Notes: generated by a model not told the origin, from the letters alone. Shown: positions 8,156 through 16,095, numbered from the stretch's first letter. The stretch is 42,145 bases of DNA from Ignavibacteria bacterium (GCA_947491315.1 CANLII010000021.1:1-42145); one strand, 5' to 3'. A program made the numbers and translations.

Positions 8156-8620
8156 ATGAGCATGTATGATCGCATTTTACAGATAATCTCTGAAGTCATC
8201 GGCCATATGCAGGAAGGTGATTCATTGACAGGTTTGCAGTTAAAAGAATTCGAAAGCAGAGGTTTCACTGTTGCCGAAATTTCCACTGCATTAAGCTGGA
8301 TAGCCGAAAGAATTGAGTTATCTGTTACCGAAAAAACCGAGCATGCTTTGCGTTCCGATCTTTCTCATCGTGTATTGAATGAAACAGAAAGAGCATTGTT
8401 TTCATCTGAAGCATGGGGAAGAATGCTTCATTTTCGAGAGATTGATTTATTGCGTGCCGAACATGTTGAAATGCTGATTGAAAGAGCCATCATGATGAAT
8501 ATAGGCTCGATTGACAATCCTACGCTCACGATGCTGATAGTTTCTCTTCTATTCCAAGATGATGACTCAAAACATTCAATTCATCGGATGCTATTGAAGG
8601 GTGATGAACAGATTCATTAA
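8156..8620 (+). CDS. smg: Smg/DUF494 family protein
   Basis: The 154-residue protein follows the Smg pattern: a short N-terminal MYDRILQIISEVI helix, an ESRGFTVAEISTALSWIAE segment, a middle part with RVLNETERALFSSEAWGRML, then VEMLIERAIMMN and a final LTMLIVSLLFQ segment. Smg proteins are cytoplasmic and of unknown biochemical function; in proteobacteria the gene usually lies near dprA and def. Here it instead follows ybeY directly (2-base gap) and precedes a tRNA gene. A second in-frame ATG six bases downstream (8162) is an alternative start. Confidence 0.8.
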   Translation: MSMYDRILQIISEVIGHMQEGDSLTGLQLKEFESRGFTVAEISTALSWIAERIELSVTEKTEHALRSDLSHRVLNETERALFSSEAWGRMLHFREIDLLRAEHVEMLIERAIMMNIGSIDNPTLTMLIVSLLFQDDDSKHSIHRMLLKGDEQIH

Positions 8621-8625
8621 AGCAT

Positions 8626-8699
8626 GACCCCGTAGTTCAGCCGGATAGAACGCAAGTTTCCTAAACTTGATGTCGGAGGTTCGAGTCCTCTCGGGGTCG
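8626..8699 (+). tRNA. tRNA-Arg (anticodon CCT)
   Basis: A full cloverleaf folds by eye. The acceptor is GACCCCG (8626-8632) with CGGGGTC (8692-8698) and discriminator G. The D stem is GTTC/GAAC. The anticodon stem is CAAGT/ACTTG around the loop TTCCTAA, with anticodon CCT at 8660-8662 reading AGG. The T arm is GAGGTTCGAGTCCTC. CCA is not encoded. It lies 5 bases after the Smg-like gene and may be processed from the same transcript; obg converges on it, ending 8 bases away. Confidence 0.96.
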
Positions 8700-8707
8700 C
8701 AAGAACT

Positions 8708-9706
8708 TTAGGAATTGGTTTGAACCGCCAAAATCTTCCAAATCTCTCTTTTAAGTATCTCAACATTCTCGCCAGAAACAGCGGAAATTAGCATTGTTTT
8801 GTATTCTTTTCCGAAATCCAAAGCTTCCAGAATGGGTCTGTCCGATTCGGTTACCGTATCAACCTTACTGATGCAAATAATCCGTGGCTTTTCAAGCATT
8901 GATGATTCATATTTGCGTAATTCATCGCAGAGAACTCCATATTCTTGAACGGGATCGCCACTCATGGCATCGAGAAGGAATACAAGAACTTTGGTTCTTT
9001 CAACATGACGCAAGAATTGAATGCCCAAACCTTTGCCTTCATGTGCACCTTCAATCAAACCGGGAATATCAGCCATTGTAAATGAGCGTTCATTTCCAAC
9101 ATATACCATCCCTAGATTTGGTACGAGCGTTGTAAATGGATAATCCGCGATTTTGGGTTTTGCGGCAGACATGACGGAAATAAGCGTGGATTTCCCGGCA
9201 TTTGGGAATCCGACGAGTCCAATATCAGCGAGGATTTTTAATTCAAGTTCAAGTTTGAATTCTTCCCCCGGTTCTCCCGGCTCGAAATGTCTTGGCGCTT
9301 GATTCACAGAAGTAGTGAATTCACAATTTCCCCGACCACCCCGACCACCTTTGGCTATGGTCACACTTTGCTTATCTACAGTCAAATCAGCTAAAATTTC
9401 ATGTGTTTCGGCATTGCGAATAACAGTTCCTGCGGGCACTCTGATGATTTTATCCTTACCGCTTTTGCCTGTACAGCGAGAAGTTCCACCTTGTTTGCCA
9501 TCTTCAGCGCTATAGGATCTTTCATAACGAAAGTCGAGAAGCGTGGTTAATTGTCTGTCGGCTTCAAAAACAACATCTCCGCCTCTTCCGCCATTTCCGC
9601 CATCCGGTCCGCCAAGAGGAACGAATTTTTCCTTCCGAAAGCTCAGGTGACCTTTTCCGCCATTGCCAGATTGTACTTTTATTACGGCATTATCGATAAA
9701 ATTCAT
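8708..9706 (-). CDS. obg: Obg/CgtA ribosome-associated GTPase
   Basis: Obg is an essential GTPase that acts in 50S subunit assembly and stress control. The start ATG at 9706 gives the family's MNFIDNAVIKVQSGNGGKG beginning; longer frames only add non-homologous residues. The glycine-rich Obg fold spans roughly residues 1-158 (GGPDGGNGGRGGDVVF). The G domain follows, with G1 GFPNAGKST near 166, G3 DIPGLIEGAHEGKGLG near 211, an SKVD variant of NKxD near 280 and G5 SAVSG. The 332-residue length fits a protein without the optional C-terminal OCT domain. A weak GGAAT lies before the start, and a TATTTTTG promoter box is at 9732-9739. Confidence 0.96.
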   Translation of the reverse strand: MNFIDNAVIKVQSGNGGKGHLSFRKEKFVPLGGPDGGNGGRGGDVVFEADRQLTTLLDFRYERSYSAEDGKQGGTSRCTGKSGKDKIIRVPAGTVIRNAETHEILADLTVDKQSVTIAKGGRGGRGNCEFTTSVNQAPRHFEPGEPGEEFKLELELKILADIGLVGFPNAGKSTLISVMSAAKPKIADYPFTTLVPNLGMVYVGNERSFTMADIPGLIEGAHEGKGLGIQFLRHVERTKVLVFLLDAMSGDPVQEYGVLCDELRKYESSMLEKPRIICISKVDTVTESDRPILEALDFGKEYKTMLISAVSGENVEILKREIWKILAVQTNS

Positions 9707-9731
9707 GCTAGATTCCAAACTTATAATTACA

Positions 9732-9739
9732 CAAAAATA
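9732..9739 (-). promoter_or_regulatory. Candidate -7 box of obg
   Basis: TATTTTTG on the minus strand matches TAnnTTTG and gives a leader of about 20 bases before the obg ATG at 9706. A TTG -33 element is not obvious. Confidence 0.5.
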
Positions 9740-9836
9740 CGGTATTCCTGCCCGATGCACTCCTTAACTGCACTGAAAATCGTAAATTGCGCGCTGGAAG
9801 GGAGGGATTTCCAACCATTTTTTGATTTGAGATTTT

Positions 9837-10220
9837 ATGCCAACTATTACTTCATTGGATCCACGCATAACTCGTGCGAGTATCCCGGCAGAGCAAGAAC
9901 AACCATTTGAACCAAAAGAAACTATGGATCAGTTTCAAACTTTTGAGGTTTTTGTTCAAAGCAAAACTGGCGGTCATCACGCGCATGCTGGATCTGTCCA
10001 TGCTCCAACACCCGAAATGGCGATGTCCTATGCAAAAGAGCAATATGGTCGCAGAGGCCAAACCTTGAATATCTGGATTGTAGAGACATCGAATATTCAT
10101 GTGCTTGATCAATCTGATTCTGATTTCTTTGAAACAGTGCCTGATAAAGGATATAGAGAAGTTGCGGCTTATGCTAAGATTCGTGATAAAGTGGAAGCAT
10201 TCAAAAAGAGTCAGAGTTAA
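9837..10220 (+). CDS. Orphan PaaB-like protein (phenylacetyl-CoA epoxidase subunit B family)
   Basis: Residues ~32-100 match the PaaB fold pattern: QTFEVFVQSKTGGHHAHAGS, then VHAPTPEMAMSYAKEQYGRR, then LNIWIVETSNIHV, compared with the canonical YEVFVRxKxGxxHxHVGSLHA...A...Y.RR...SIWVV. In the phenylacetate pathway PaaB is a small non-catalytic subunit of the PaaABCE oxygenase. Here no paaA, paaC, paaD, paaE or paaK lies nearby. A ~30-residue Pro/Glu-rich N-terminal extension precedes the domain, and the C-terminus is basic. The gene ends 2 bases before dnaX, so the two are almost certainly co-transcribed. Family assignment is by motif memory; the function outside an oxygenase complex is unknown. 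Confidence 0.8.
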   Translation: MPTITSLDPRITRASIPAEQEQPFEPKETMDQFQTFEVFVQSKTGGHHAHAGSVHAPTPEMAMSYAKEQYGRRGQTLNIWIVETSNIHVLDQSDSDFFETVPDKGYREVAAYAKIRDKVEAFKKSQS

Positions 10221-10222
10221 TC

Positions 10223-11971
10223 ATGTCTGCAAATGCACGCAATAAACACTATGTGGTAACTGCCAGAAAATGGCGTCCGATGACTTTTGCCGAAGTTGTT
10301 GGTCAAGATCATATTGCAACAACATTGCGCAATGCCATGCTCAGCGGAAGAGTGCATCATGCATATTTGTTCACGGGTCCACGCGGAGTGGGTAAAACCA
10401 CTTCTGCAAGAATCGTGGCAAAGGCATTGAATTGTTTGAATCCGGGTCCTGATGCCGAACCATGTAATGCTTGTGCATCATGCAATGACATCATGGATGG
10501 GAGATCGATCGATGTAATTGAGATCGATGGTGCTTCAAATAATAGTGTGGATGATGTTCGCAAGCTCAGGGAAAATTCTCGTTATCCGCCGGTTCATGGA
10601 AAGTATAAACTCTATATTATTGATGAAGTGCATATGTTGTCAACATCGGCATTCAATGCGCTTCTTAAGACACTTGAAGAACCGCCACCGCATTTGATGT
10701 TCATCTTTGCAACTACGGAAGTGCATAAAGTTCCGGCCACGATTCTTTCAAGATGTCAACGATTTGATTTTCGTAGAATGGAAATCGAAAGCATCGTCGG
10801 TCAACTGAGAAAAATTGCAAGTGGAGAAGGTGTTTCTATAGATGATGAATCGCTGATTGCCATCGCAAGAAAAGCGGATGGTTCAATGCGTGATTCTCAG
10901 AGTATTTTTGATCAAGTCCGCGCATTTTGCGGCAATATCATCATTGCAGCTGATGTGCATGATGCATTGCATTTGATTGATACCGAATTTTTCTTCCGCA
11001 TTAGTCTTGCGATACGCGAGAAAAATGTTGCCGAGATGTTTGCCATCGCTCATGATGTAATTGTAAAGGGATATGATATTCAAGAATGTTTGAATGGTCT
11101 TTTGGAACATTTCAGAAATATCCTTTCCGTGCAAGCGACCGGTTCTACTTCGCTCATTGAATCGAGTGCGAATTTTCTCCTGAAATATGAGAAAGAGGCT
11201 TTGTATTTTTCACAGGCTGAAATTCTGAGACTCATGCATATTGTAACTACTACGGAACAGGGTTTGCGTTTTGCCGCACAGCCAGGTGTAAGACTCGAAC
11301 TTGCACTCACGCAAATGGCCTCCTTGGATTCGATTGTAGAGATTTCAGAAGTGATACAATCGCTTCGTGATAAATCAGGTTTTGAACCAAAACCAATCAT
11401 TACCCCTGAAAAAAAAACTCCTGAGCTGATCAATCCTCCAATTGTAGCGGAAAAGCCACAAGAAATTATCAAAGAAGAAGTCCCTCAAATTGTAGAAGAA
11501 GTAATCAAGACTCCTGAAACTCAACCATTGACTTCTGATATCCTCAATCGCTGGGAAGAATTCATTGAATCAACTTCTGCAATCCTACAATTTGCATTGC
11601 ATACAGCGGAGGCACGCATTGAGGAGAGTGTATTATACATTCATGCAGGTCAAAATTTTACATTTGAACAATTGCAATCGAATATCGAGACATTGAAAAA
11701 ATCTTTGAATGCATTCTATGGTATCGATATTTCCGTGCAATTGAGATCAGGGAAAGATGCATCCGGGGAACAAGGAAAGAAATCATATTTTGATAGCATA
11801 GAAAGAGTTCAGGGTAATAACAAATCCGGTGGACTCGACTTCATTTCATCCGCACCATCACACATGGAACAAATGGAATTGAATAAACCAAAAGTCCAAC
11901 AAAGAGAATTAAGCGAAGTTGAACAAACATTGATTTCAACATTCGGTGCAAGAGAATTGCCGAAGAGATAA
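10223..11971 (+). CDS. dnaX: DNA polymerase III subunit gamma/tau
   Basis: DnaX is the clamp-loader ATPase. The 582-residue tau form shows ARKWRPMTFAEVVGQ, Walker A GPRGVGKT (residues 52-59), four zinc cysteines C71, C81, C84 and C87, Walker B YIIDEVH, the SRC motif in ATILSRCQRFDF, and a sensor segment FIFATTE. After about residue 385 comes a Pro/Glu/Lys-rich linker and a tau-specific C-terminal region. At the domain boundary a run of nine A (11409-11417, codons 396-399) is followed by stops in the -1 frame (TGA 11422) and +1 frame (TGA 11427). This would give a ~400-residue gamma form if slippage occurs. The gene starts 2 bases after the PaaB-like gene. Confidence 0.97.
   Translation: MSANARNKHYVVTARKWRPMTFAEVVGQDHIATTLRNAMLSGRVHHAYLFTGPRGVGKTTSARIVAKALNCLNPGPDAEPCNACASCNDIMDGRSIDVIEIDGASNNSVDDVRKLRENSRYPPVHGKYKLYIIDEVHMLSTSAFNALLKTLEEPPPHLMFIFATTEVHKVPATILSRCQRFDFRRMEIESIVGQLRKIASGEGVSIDDESLIAIARKADGSMRDSQSIFDQVRAFCGNIIIAADVHDALHLIDTEFFFRISLAIREKNVAEMFAIAHDVIVKGYDIQECLNGLLEHFRNILSVQATGSTSLIESSANFLLKYEKEALYFSQAEILRLMHIVTTTEQGLRFAAQPGVRLELALTQMASLDSIVEISEVIQSLRDKSGFEPKPIITPEKKTPELINPPIVAEKPQEIIKEEVPQIVEEVIKTPETQPLTSDILNRWEEFIESTSAILQFALHTAEARIEESVLYIHAGQNFTFEQLQSNIETLKKSLNAFYGIDISVQLRSGKDASGEQGKKSYFDSIERVQGNNKSGGLDFISSAPSHMEQMELNKPKVQQRELSEVEQTLISTFGARELPKR
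11409..11417 (+). other. A9 slippery run inside dnaX with near stops in both shifted frames
   Basis: The frame reads GAA AAA AAA ACT. A -1 shift or an inserted A gives AAC TCC TGA; a +1 shift or lost A gives CTC CTG AGC TGA. The run lies between the ATPase/oligomerisation domains and the tau-only region, the position where gamma is made in E. coli (frameshift) and Thermus (transcriptional slippage on A9). No upstream Shine-Dalgarno stimulator or downstream hairpin is evident, which favours transcriptional slippage. Confidence 0.6.
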
Positions 11972-12069
11972 GGTTTGATTCGAGATAGATATCACTTTTG
12001 CATTATGTACTTAGTCACTTTGGACTATAAATAATCACCCAATCTCCCCTGAATCTTCACTGCATGATT

Positions 12070-13467
12070 TTAGATATGTTGATCCCGGAAAGTTCCCACA
12101 TATTTCACATAGCGATCGATGTCGGATTTTGTGGTTGCGATTCCCACTGAAATTCTCACCGCCCCGCGCATTTTTTTGAGGAAATTGAACATATCGGAAT
12201 AATTACCTTTTGTTCTTCCACTGAAAAATTGTGTCAATTCTTCTGTTGTCACACAATTGAAAATTTCATCAATTCCGGGATTGCAAAAACATCCTGATCG
12301 TAGAGAAATCATATGTTCATTTGCTTTCTGTTCCACGATGTCAAAAGGAACTGCCGATCCATCAGGATTGAGGAATGTCATGATCACCGTACCACCGCCT
12401 TTGGTTCTATCTTCCGGACCATATATATTCACTTGTTTCATTCCTGTCGCATGATGCATGTTCTGCAATTCTGAACAAAGGTATTGCATGAGTGATTGAA
12501 TTCTTTCTCCAATTTTTTCCCTGCCTATGGATTCAATGAAACGCAAGCCGATGGTAACAGCGGGAATATCAAGATAATTTATGGTTCCATTCTCAAAGCG
12601 TTCATGATTATCATGCAAATAGTGCTGTGGAGAAAGTACTGCAACCATTGTTACATTACCTCCTGCAAACCAGGGTTTCTTGAGAAGTTCGAATGAGGAT
12701 TTCTTAACAAGGAGACATCCAATACCTGTTGGATAACCGAAGATCTTGTAGAAAGACAAGGACACAAAATCTGGTTGCACCTTTTTGAGGTCGAGTTTAT
12801 TAGTGGGAGCATATGCCGCAGCATCGAGTAAGACATTCCATCCGCGATCTTGCGCTTTTTGTATCCATGATAAATCATGTTTCACCCCAGATACATTCGA
12901 CTGACCAGGAAATGCAAAAAGTTTGTGTTTTTTTTCTGTATGTCCATCAAGTTCGCAAAGCAAAGCTTCTTCATCAATCATCAAATCGTCATAGTATGTC
13001 TGTACATACTTGAAGGCACCATTCTTTGAACGACAATACTCACGGATACCATTGACTGAATTGTGATTGTCTGCGAGCAATACAAATTGTGATTCATCAC
13101 CAAATGGATAACACTCACCTACGATATGTAATGCCTCGGTGGCATTTTGCGTGAAGATGCAGAAATAATCTTCGGCATTGAAAAAGTTGAGTACTTCTTG
13201 TCTGGCTTCTTCGGTGAGCTTTGTTGCAAATTGTGATGATGGATTCGTTGAGTGCGGATTCCCAAATACATTTTGTCTTAATAATGACTGATGCTTCAAT
13301 AGTTGTGATTCGGCATAGAGATTTCCTCCCGTATAGTCCAGATACACATGACCAGCAGAATCAAGTCTGGAATATTCCTTTGCTCTCAATTCATTGAAAA
13401 ATGCATCATGCTTCAATTGAGATTGAATCGGTATATGTCTAAGCGATGAAAATAACTTTTGTATCAT
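12070..13467 (-). CDS. Class V aminotransferase (cysteine desulfurase / Mo-cofactor sulfurase-like)
   Basis: A 465-residue PLP enzyme of the class V aminotransferase superfamily. VYLDYTGGNLYAESQL near residue 42 and GNPHSTNPSS match the molybdenum-cofactor-sulfurase-like branch. FTQNATEALHIVGE, the cofactor-binding DAAAYAPTNKLDL and the Schiff-base lysine in SFYKIFGYPTGIGCLL follow. A C-terminal SLRSGCFCNPG matches the substrate-sulfur region of that branch. The MOSC domain of eukaryotic Mo-cofactor sulfurases is absent. The real substrate cannot be told from the sequence. It stands alone, convergent with dnaX across a 98-base gap (11972-12069) in which I see only a weak TAGTC/GACTA hairpin and no clear terminator. 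Confidence 0.88.
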   Translation of the reverse strand: MIQKLFSSLRHIPIQSQLKHDAFFNELRAKEYSRLDSAGHVYLDYTGGNLYAESQLLKHQSLLRQNVFGNPHSTNPSSQFATKLTEEARQEVLNFFNAEDYFCIFTQNATEALHIVGECYPFGDESQFVLLADNHNSVNGIREYCRSKNGAFKYVQTYYDDLMIDEEALLCELDGHTEKKHKLFAFPGQSNVSGVKHDLSWIQKAQDRGWNVLLDAAAYAPTNKLDLKKVQPDFVSLSFYKIFGYPTGIGCLLVKKSSFELLKKPWFAGGNVTMVAVLSPQHYLHDNHERFENGTINYLDIPAVTIGLRFIESIGREKIGERIQSLMQYLCSELQNMHHATGMKQVNIYGPEDRTKGGGTVIMTFLNPDGSAVPFDIVEQKANEHMISLRSGCFCNPGIDEIFNCVTTEELTQFFSGRTKGNYSDMFNFLKKMRGAVRISVGIATTKSDIDRYVKYVGTFRDQHI

Positions 13468-13492
13468 GATATAGCAGTCATTATAAGTGTGG

Positions 13493-13500
13493 CGAAATTA
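13493..13500 (-). promoter_or_regulatory. Candidate -7 box of the class V aminotransferase gene
   Basis: TAATTTCG on the minus strand is one base off TAnnTTTG and lies 25 bases before the ATG at 13467. The same octamer precedes the aldehyde dehydrogenase gene at a similar distance. Confidence 0.35.
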
Positions 13501-13579
13501 GCATATTTTATACACTTCCTATAACTCAAAATAACATTGATTTTATCGCTTATTCTGAGTGATTATTTAGTGAATAACA

Positions 13580-13598
13580 AGTATTTACATAAAATACT
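13580..13598. repeat. Small inverted repeat in the 13468-13654 gap
   Basis: AGTATTT and AAATACT are separated by 5 bases. No T tract follows on either strand, so it is not a clear terminator; it may be an operator or chance in AT-rich DNA. Apart from this and the promoter box, the 187-base gap shows nothing I can identify. Confidence 0.3.
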
Positions 13599-13654
13599 CC
13601 CGGCATTACAAAAAAGGCATTTGTATTCTATCAATTTGTCTTCATGGGCGATTA

Positions 13655-14065
13655 CTATTGGCTCATAATGGGGGTTTGGCAAATCTTGACTTGACTGGAT
13701 TGGCTTTGAGCTTGCACTTCTTTTACAAGCTCTCTTTTCACTCTCCTCATCCCCGCAATTGACCTGATCAATCCTTTTGGGAGTCCTTTTTTATACAGAA
13801 ATTGTATCGCACCCTTTGAATGATTCGTATCCTCCGGATCAAATGCAAACTTCCCTATTCCTGAAGATAGAGGATAGAATCCGACATGATCCTTATTTCC
13901 AGCAAAGTATACCAAGACTGCTGACATGCAATAAGTGGGAATTCCATAGGAGATACACTCTTCAGCCTCAGGAAGAGCTTTCTGAAGGATTATACGCATT
14001 TCCTGTAGATTCTTGAGTTTAAGTCCATCAAATTGCTGAAGATAGATCTCGATTGGATTAGTCAT
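13655..14065 (-). CDS. DUF1801 (YdhG-like) protein
   Basis: From ATG 14065 the 136-residue product begins MTNPIEIYLQQFDGLK and continues with a LPEAEECISYGIPTYC segment, then VLVYFAGNKDHVGFYPLSSG. This is the typical order of DUF1801/YdhG-like proteins, small cytoplasmic proteins with a frataxin-like fold and no settled function. An ATG at 14080 adds five residues and is possible. The C-terminal ~25 residues (basic, then Gln/Ser-rich) look unstructured. It is divergent from the MarR gene, so the palindrome at 14131-14144 could affect both. Confidence 0.82.
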   Translation of the reverse strand: MTNPIEIYLQQFDGLKLKNLQEMRIILQKALPEAEECISYGIPTYCMSAVLVYFAGNKDHVGFYPLSSGIGKFAFDPEDTNHSKGAIQFLYKKGLPKGLIRSIAGMRRVKRELVKEVQAQSQSSQVKICQTPIMSQ

Positions 14066-14130
14066 GTTACTGTATTGCATCAAAAAAGGATGCTTGAAAA
14101 CTAAAAAAAATAACAATGCATAGTAATATC

Positions 14131-14144
14131 TGTGTTTGAACACA
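14131..14144. promoter_or_regulatory. Palindromic candidate MarR operator
   Basis: TGTGTT-TG-AACACA has perfect 6-base arms around a 2-base centre. It lies 12 bases before the MarR-type regulator ATG and directly abuts a TATATTTG sequence at 14145-14152. MarR proteins bind short palindromes and often repress their own promoters, so autoregulation of the marR-pirin-yceI genes is the likely role. Confidence 0.5.
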
Positions 14145-14156
14145 TATATTTGTATC

Positions 14157-14645
14157 ATGATTGATTCACCAATACATATTCGATTACAACAAGAACACTT
14201 TGAGTCTGAAGTTCAGCAAGCAATGCTCAGCATTCTCGTATCTGCCGACTTTATCAAGCGTAAGCAATTGGCTGTTTGTGGTTTGAAAAACTTGACTCAT
14301 TCCCAGTATAATATTCTTCGGATCTTGAAAGGAAAACCTGCTGGCTATTGCAGGAAGGAAATTATCGAAAGAATGGTGGAAAAGGCACCTGATGTCACAA
14401 GATTGATTGATGGACTAGTATCGGAAAAATTGGCAGAGAGGGTTTCTAGTGAAACCGATAAGCGGATGTCATTGACAAGAATCACGGAAAAAGGCATCAA
14501 TCTACTCAGTGAATTGCATGAACCAATGCAATTATTAGCCCAAGAAATGAATGAGATATTTTCCAAACATGATCTGCATATGATTACTGAATTATGTGGC
14601 AGAATCATTACACATGAGATGAAAGCCGAAGGAGAACAATCATGA
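14157..14645 (+). CDS. MarR-family transcriptional regulator
   Basis: A 162-residue winged-helix regulator. The HTH region LTHSQYNILRILKGKP then CRKEIIERMVEKAPDVTRLI is followed by the wing RVSSETDKRMSLTRITEKG, with helical dimerisation segments at both ends, as in MarR proteins. The chosen ATG at 14157 follows a palindromic site (14131-14144). Its end overlaps the pirin gene in an ATGA junction. The context (regulator, pirin, YceI) suggests control of a small stress- or redox-related cluster; the ligand is unknown. Confidence 0.9.
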   Translation: MIDSPIHIRLQQEHFESEVQQAMLSILVSADFIKRKQLAVCGLKNLTHSQYNILRILKGKPAGYCRKEIIERMVEKAPDVTRLIDGLVSEKLAERVSSETDKRMSLTRITEKGINLLSELHEPMQLLAQEMNEIFSKHDLHMITELCGRIITHEMKAEGEQS

Positions 14646-15355
14646 ATATCATGATTCACAAATCGGAGTCTCGTGGTCATGCGAATCATGGCTGGCTCGA
14701 CACCTTTCACACATTCAGTTTTGGAATGTATCATGAACCAAGCAGAATACATTTTGGAATGCTTAGAGTATTGAATGATGATTTCGTGATTGGTGGTGCC
14801 GGTTTTGGAAAACATAATCATGACAATATGGAGATCATTTCAATTCCACTGCAAGGCAGTCTGGCACATTCTGATTCAACCGGAAATGAAGGAGTCATTT
14901 CTACAGGCGATGTGCAAATCATGAGTGCAGGAAGTGGAATACAGCATGCAGAGTATAATGCAAGTGAAACTGAGCTCGTGAATTTCCTACAATTGTGGAT
15001 TATCCCAAAAGAAAAAAATATTCAACCACGATATGATCAATTGTCATTTACGAAAGAGCAACTTCGGAATCAACTACGACCTATCGTATCGGCCACTGAA
15101 AAAGAAGGCACTTTGTGGATCAATCAAGATGCGGAATTGTATCTCGGTGAGTTTGATGCATCGATTGAAATATCGCATGACATCAAGTCAGCCAATCATG
15201 GCATATATATATTTGTTATTGAAGGTTCATTGACCATCGGTGACATCACATTGAACAAAAGAGACGGTATAGGAATTTACGATACTGATTCCGTGTTAGC
15301 AACCGTTCATAAGCATTCGAAATTACTTCTGATAGAAGTACCAATAAAGTTATAA
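14642..15355 (+). CDS. Pirin family protein (bicupin)
   Basis: A 237-residue cupin protein. The N-terminal RGHANHGWLDTFHTFSFGMY and GFGKHNHDNMEI segments match the pirin/YhaK group. The metal ligands are visible as H58, H60, H102 and E104 (HNH and HAE). Pirins bind iron; some act as quercetin dioxygenases, others as redox-sensing co-regulators. The overlap with the MarR gene by 4 bases shows tight coupling, and the YceI gene follows 35 bases later. Confidence 0.92.
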   Translation: MNIMIHKSESRGHANHGWLDTFHTFSFGMYHEPSRIHFGMLRVLNDDFVIGGAGFGKHNHDNMEIISIPLQGSLAHSDSTGNEGVISTGDVQIMSAGSGIQHAEYNASETELVNFLQLWIIPKEKNIQPRYDQLSFTKEQLRNQLRPIVSATEKEGTLWINQDAELYLGEFDASIEISHDIKSANHGIYIFVIEGSLTIGDITLNKRDGIGIYDTDSVLATVHKHSKLLLIEVPIKL

Positions 15356-15390
15356 TATACTTTTCACTAATCACACATTTTGGAGTACAC

Positions 15391-15975
15391 ATGAAACACT
15401 TAATCACAATGATCGCAATTTTGGTATTTGGTGCAATGTCATCAAATGCACAAAATACTACATGGAATTTCGACAGATCACATTCATCAATCAAATTCTC
15501 AGTGAGCCACATGATGGTTTCAGAGGCTGATGGAAAATTTGGTGATTTTTCAGTGAAAGTTGCTTCTGACAAAGAAGATTTCTCTGATGCAACAATCGAT
15601 GTATCTATAAAAGCAACATCCATCAATACTGATGATGCAAAGCGTGATGAACATTTGCGCAGTGCTGACTTCTTTGATGTTGCAAATCATCCGAATATCA
15701 CATTCAAAAGCAAATCAATGAAGAAGACAGGTAATGGCACCTATAAATTATCTGGTGACTTCACGATGCGTGGCGTAACAAAGCCAATCACACTTGATGT
15801 GAAATTCGGTGGCACACAAAAAAGCCCTTGGGGTCAAACAGTTGCAGGTTTCAAAATTACGGGTAATATCAACCGTAAAGATTTTGGAGTATCTTGGAGC
15901 AAACTGCTCGATCAAGGTGGTGCAGTTGTAGGTGATGTCGTTGAACTCGTCGCAAATATTGAAATCACAAAGTAA
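15391..15975 (+). CDS. YceI family periplasmic lipid-binding protein
   Basis: A Sec signal peptide (MKHLITMIAILVFGAMSSNA, cleavage before Q21) precedes the lipocalin-like YceI domain. Typical segments are WNFDRSHSSIKFSVSHMMVS, EHLRSADFFDVANHPNITFK, GDFTMRGVTKPITLDV and NINRKDFGVSW. These periplasmic proteins bind long isoprenoid or amide-type lipids; their exact role is unclear. A GGAG ribosome binding site sits 6 bases before the ATG. A rho-independent terminator follows the stop, so this is probably the last gene of the MarR-pirin-YceI unit. Confidence 0.93.
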   Translation: MKHLITMIAILVFGAMSSNAQNTTWNFDRSHSSIKFSVSHMMVSEADGKFGDFSVKVASDKEDFSDATIDVSIKATSINTDDAKRDEHLRSADFFDVANHPNITFKSKSMKKTGNGTYKLSGDFTMRGVTKPITLDVKFGGTQKSPWGQTVAGFKITGNINRKDFGVSWSKLLDQGGAVVGDVVELVANIEITK

Positions 15976-15994
15976 TATCATTTCCTGATAGCCA

Positions 15995-16043
15995 AATGGC
16001 GTCATGTATTTTCACTGAAAATGCATTGACGCCATTCTTTTTT
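15995..16043 (+). terminator. Rho-independent terminator after yceI
   Basis: Arms AATGGCGTCA (15995-16004) and TGACGCCATT (16027-16036) pair perfectly and are followed by C then six T (16038-16043). The 22-base loop can pair partly further, with one bulge. Confidence 0.85.
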
Positions 16044-16065
16044 CAGAATCAAAGTTGTGATTTTG

Positions 16066-16073
16066 TAATTTCG
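16066..16073 (+). promoter_or_regulatory. Candidate -7 box of the aldehyde dehydrogenase operon
   Basis: TAATTTCG lies 22 bases before the ATG at 16096 and just after the yceI terminator, where a new promoter is needed. It is one base off TAnnTTTG. Confidence 0.4.
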
Positions 16074-16095
16074 AATATTACTTCAACGGTACATT

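Noticed and set aside
9707-9760. Upstream start at 9760 for Obg
   Set aside because: The Obg family begins at the MNFIDNAVIKV segment, and the extra 18 codons cover the promoter box.
11972-12069. Terminator between the convergent dnaX and aminotransferase genes
   Set aside because: Only a 5-base TAGTC/GACTA stem is visible, with no T tract on either side; too weak to call.
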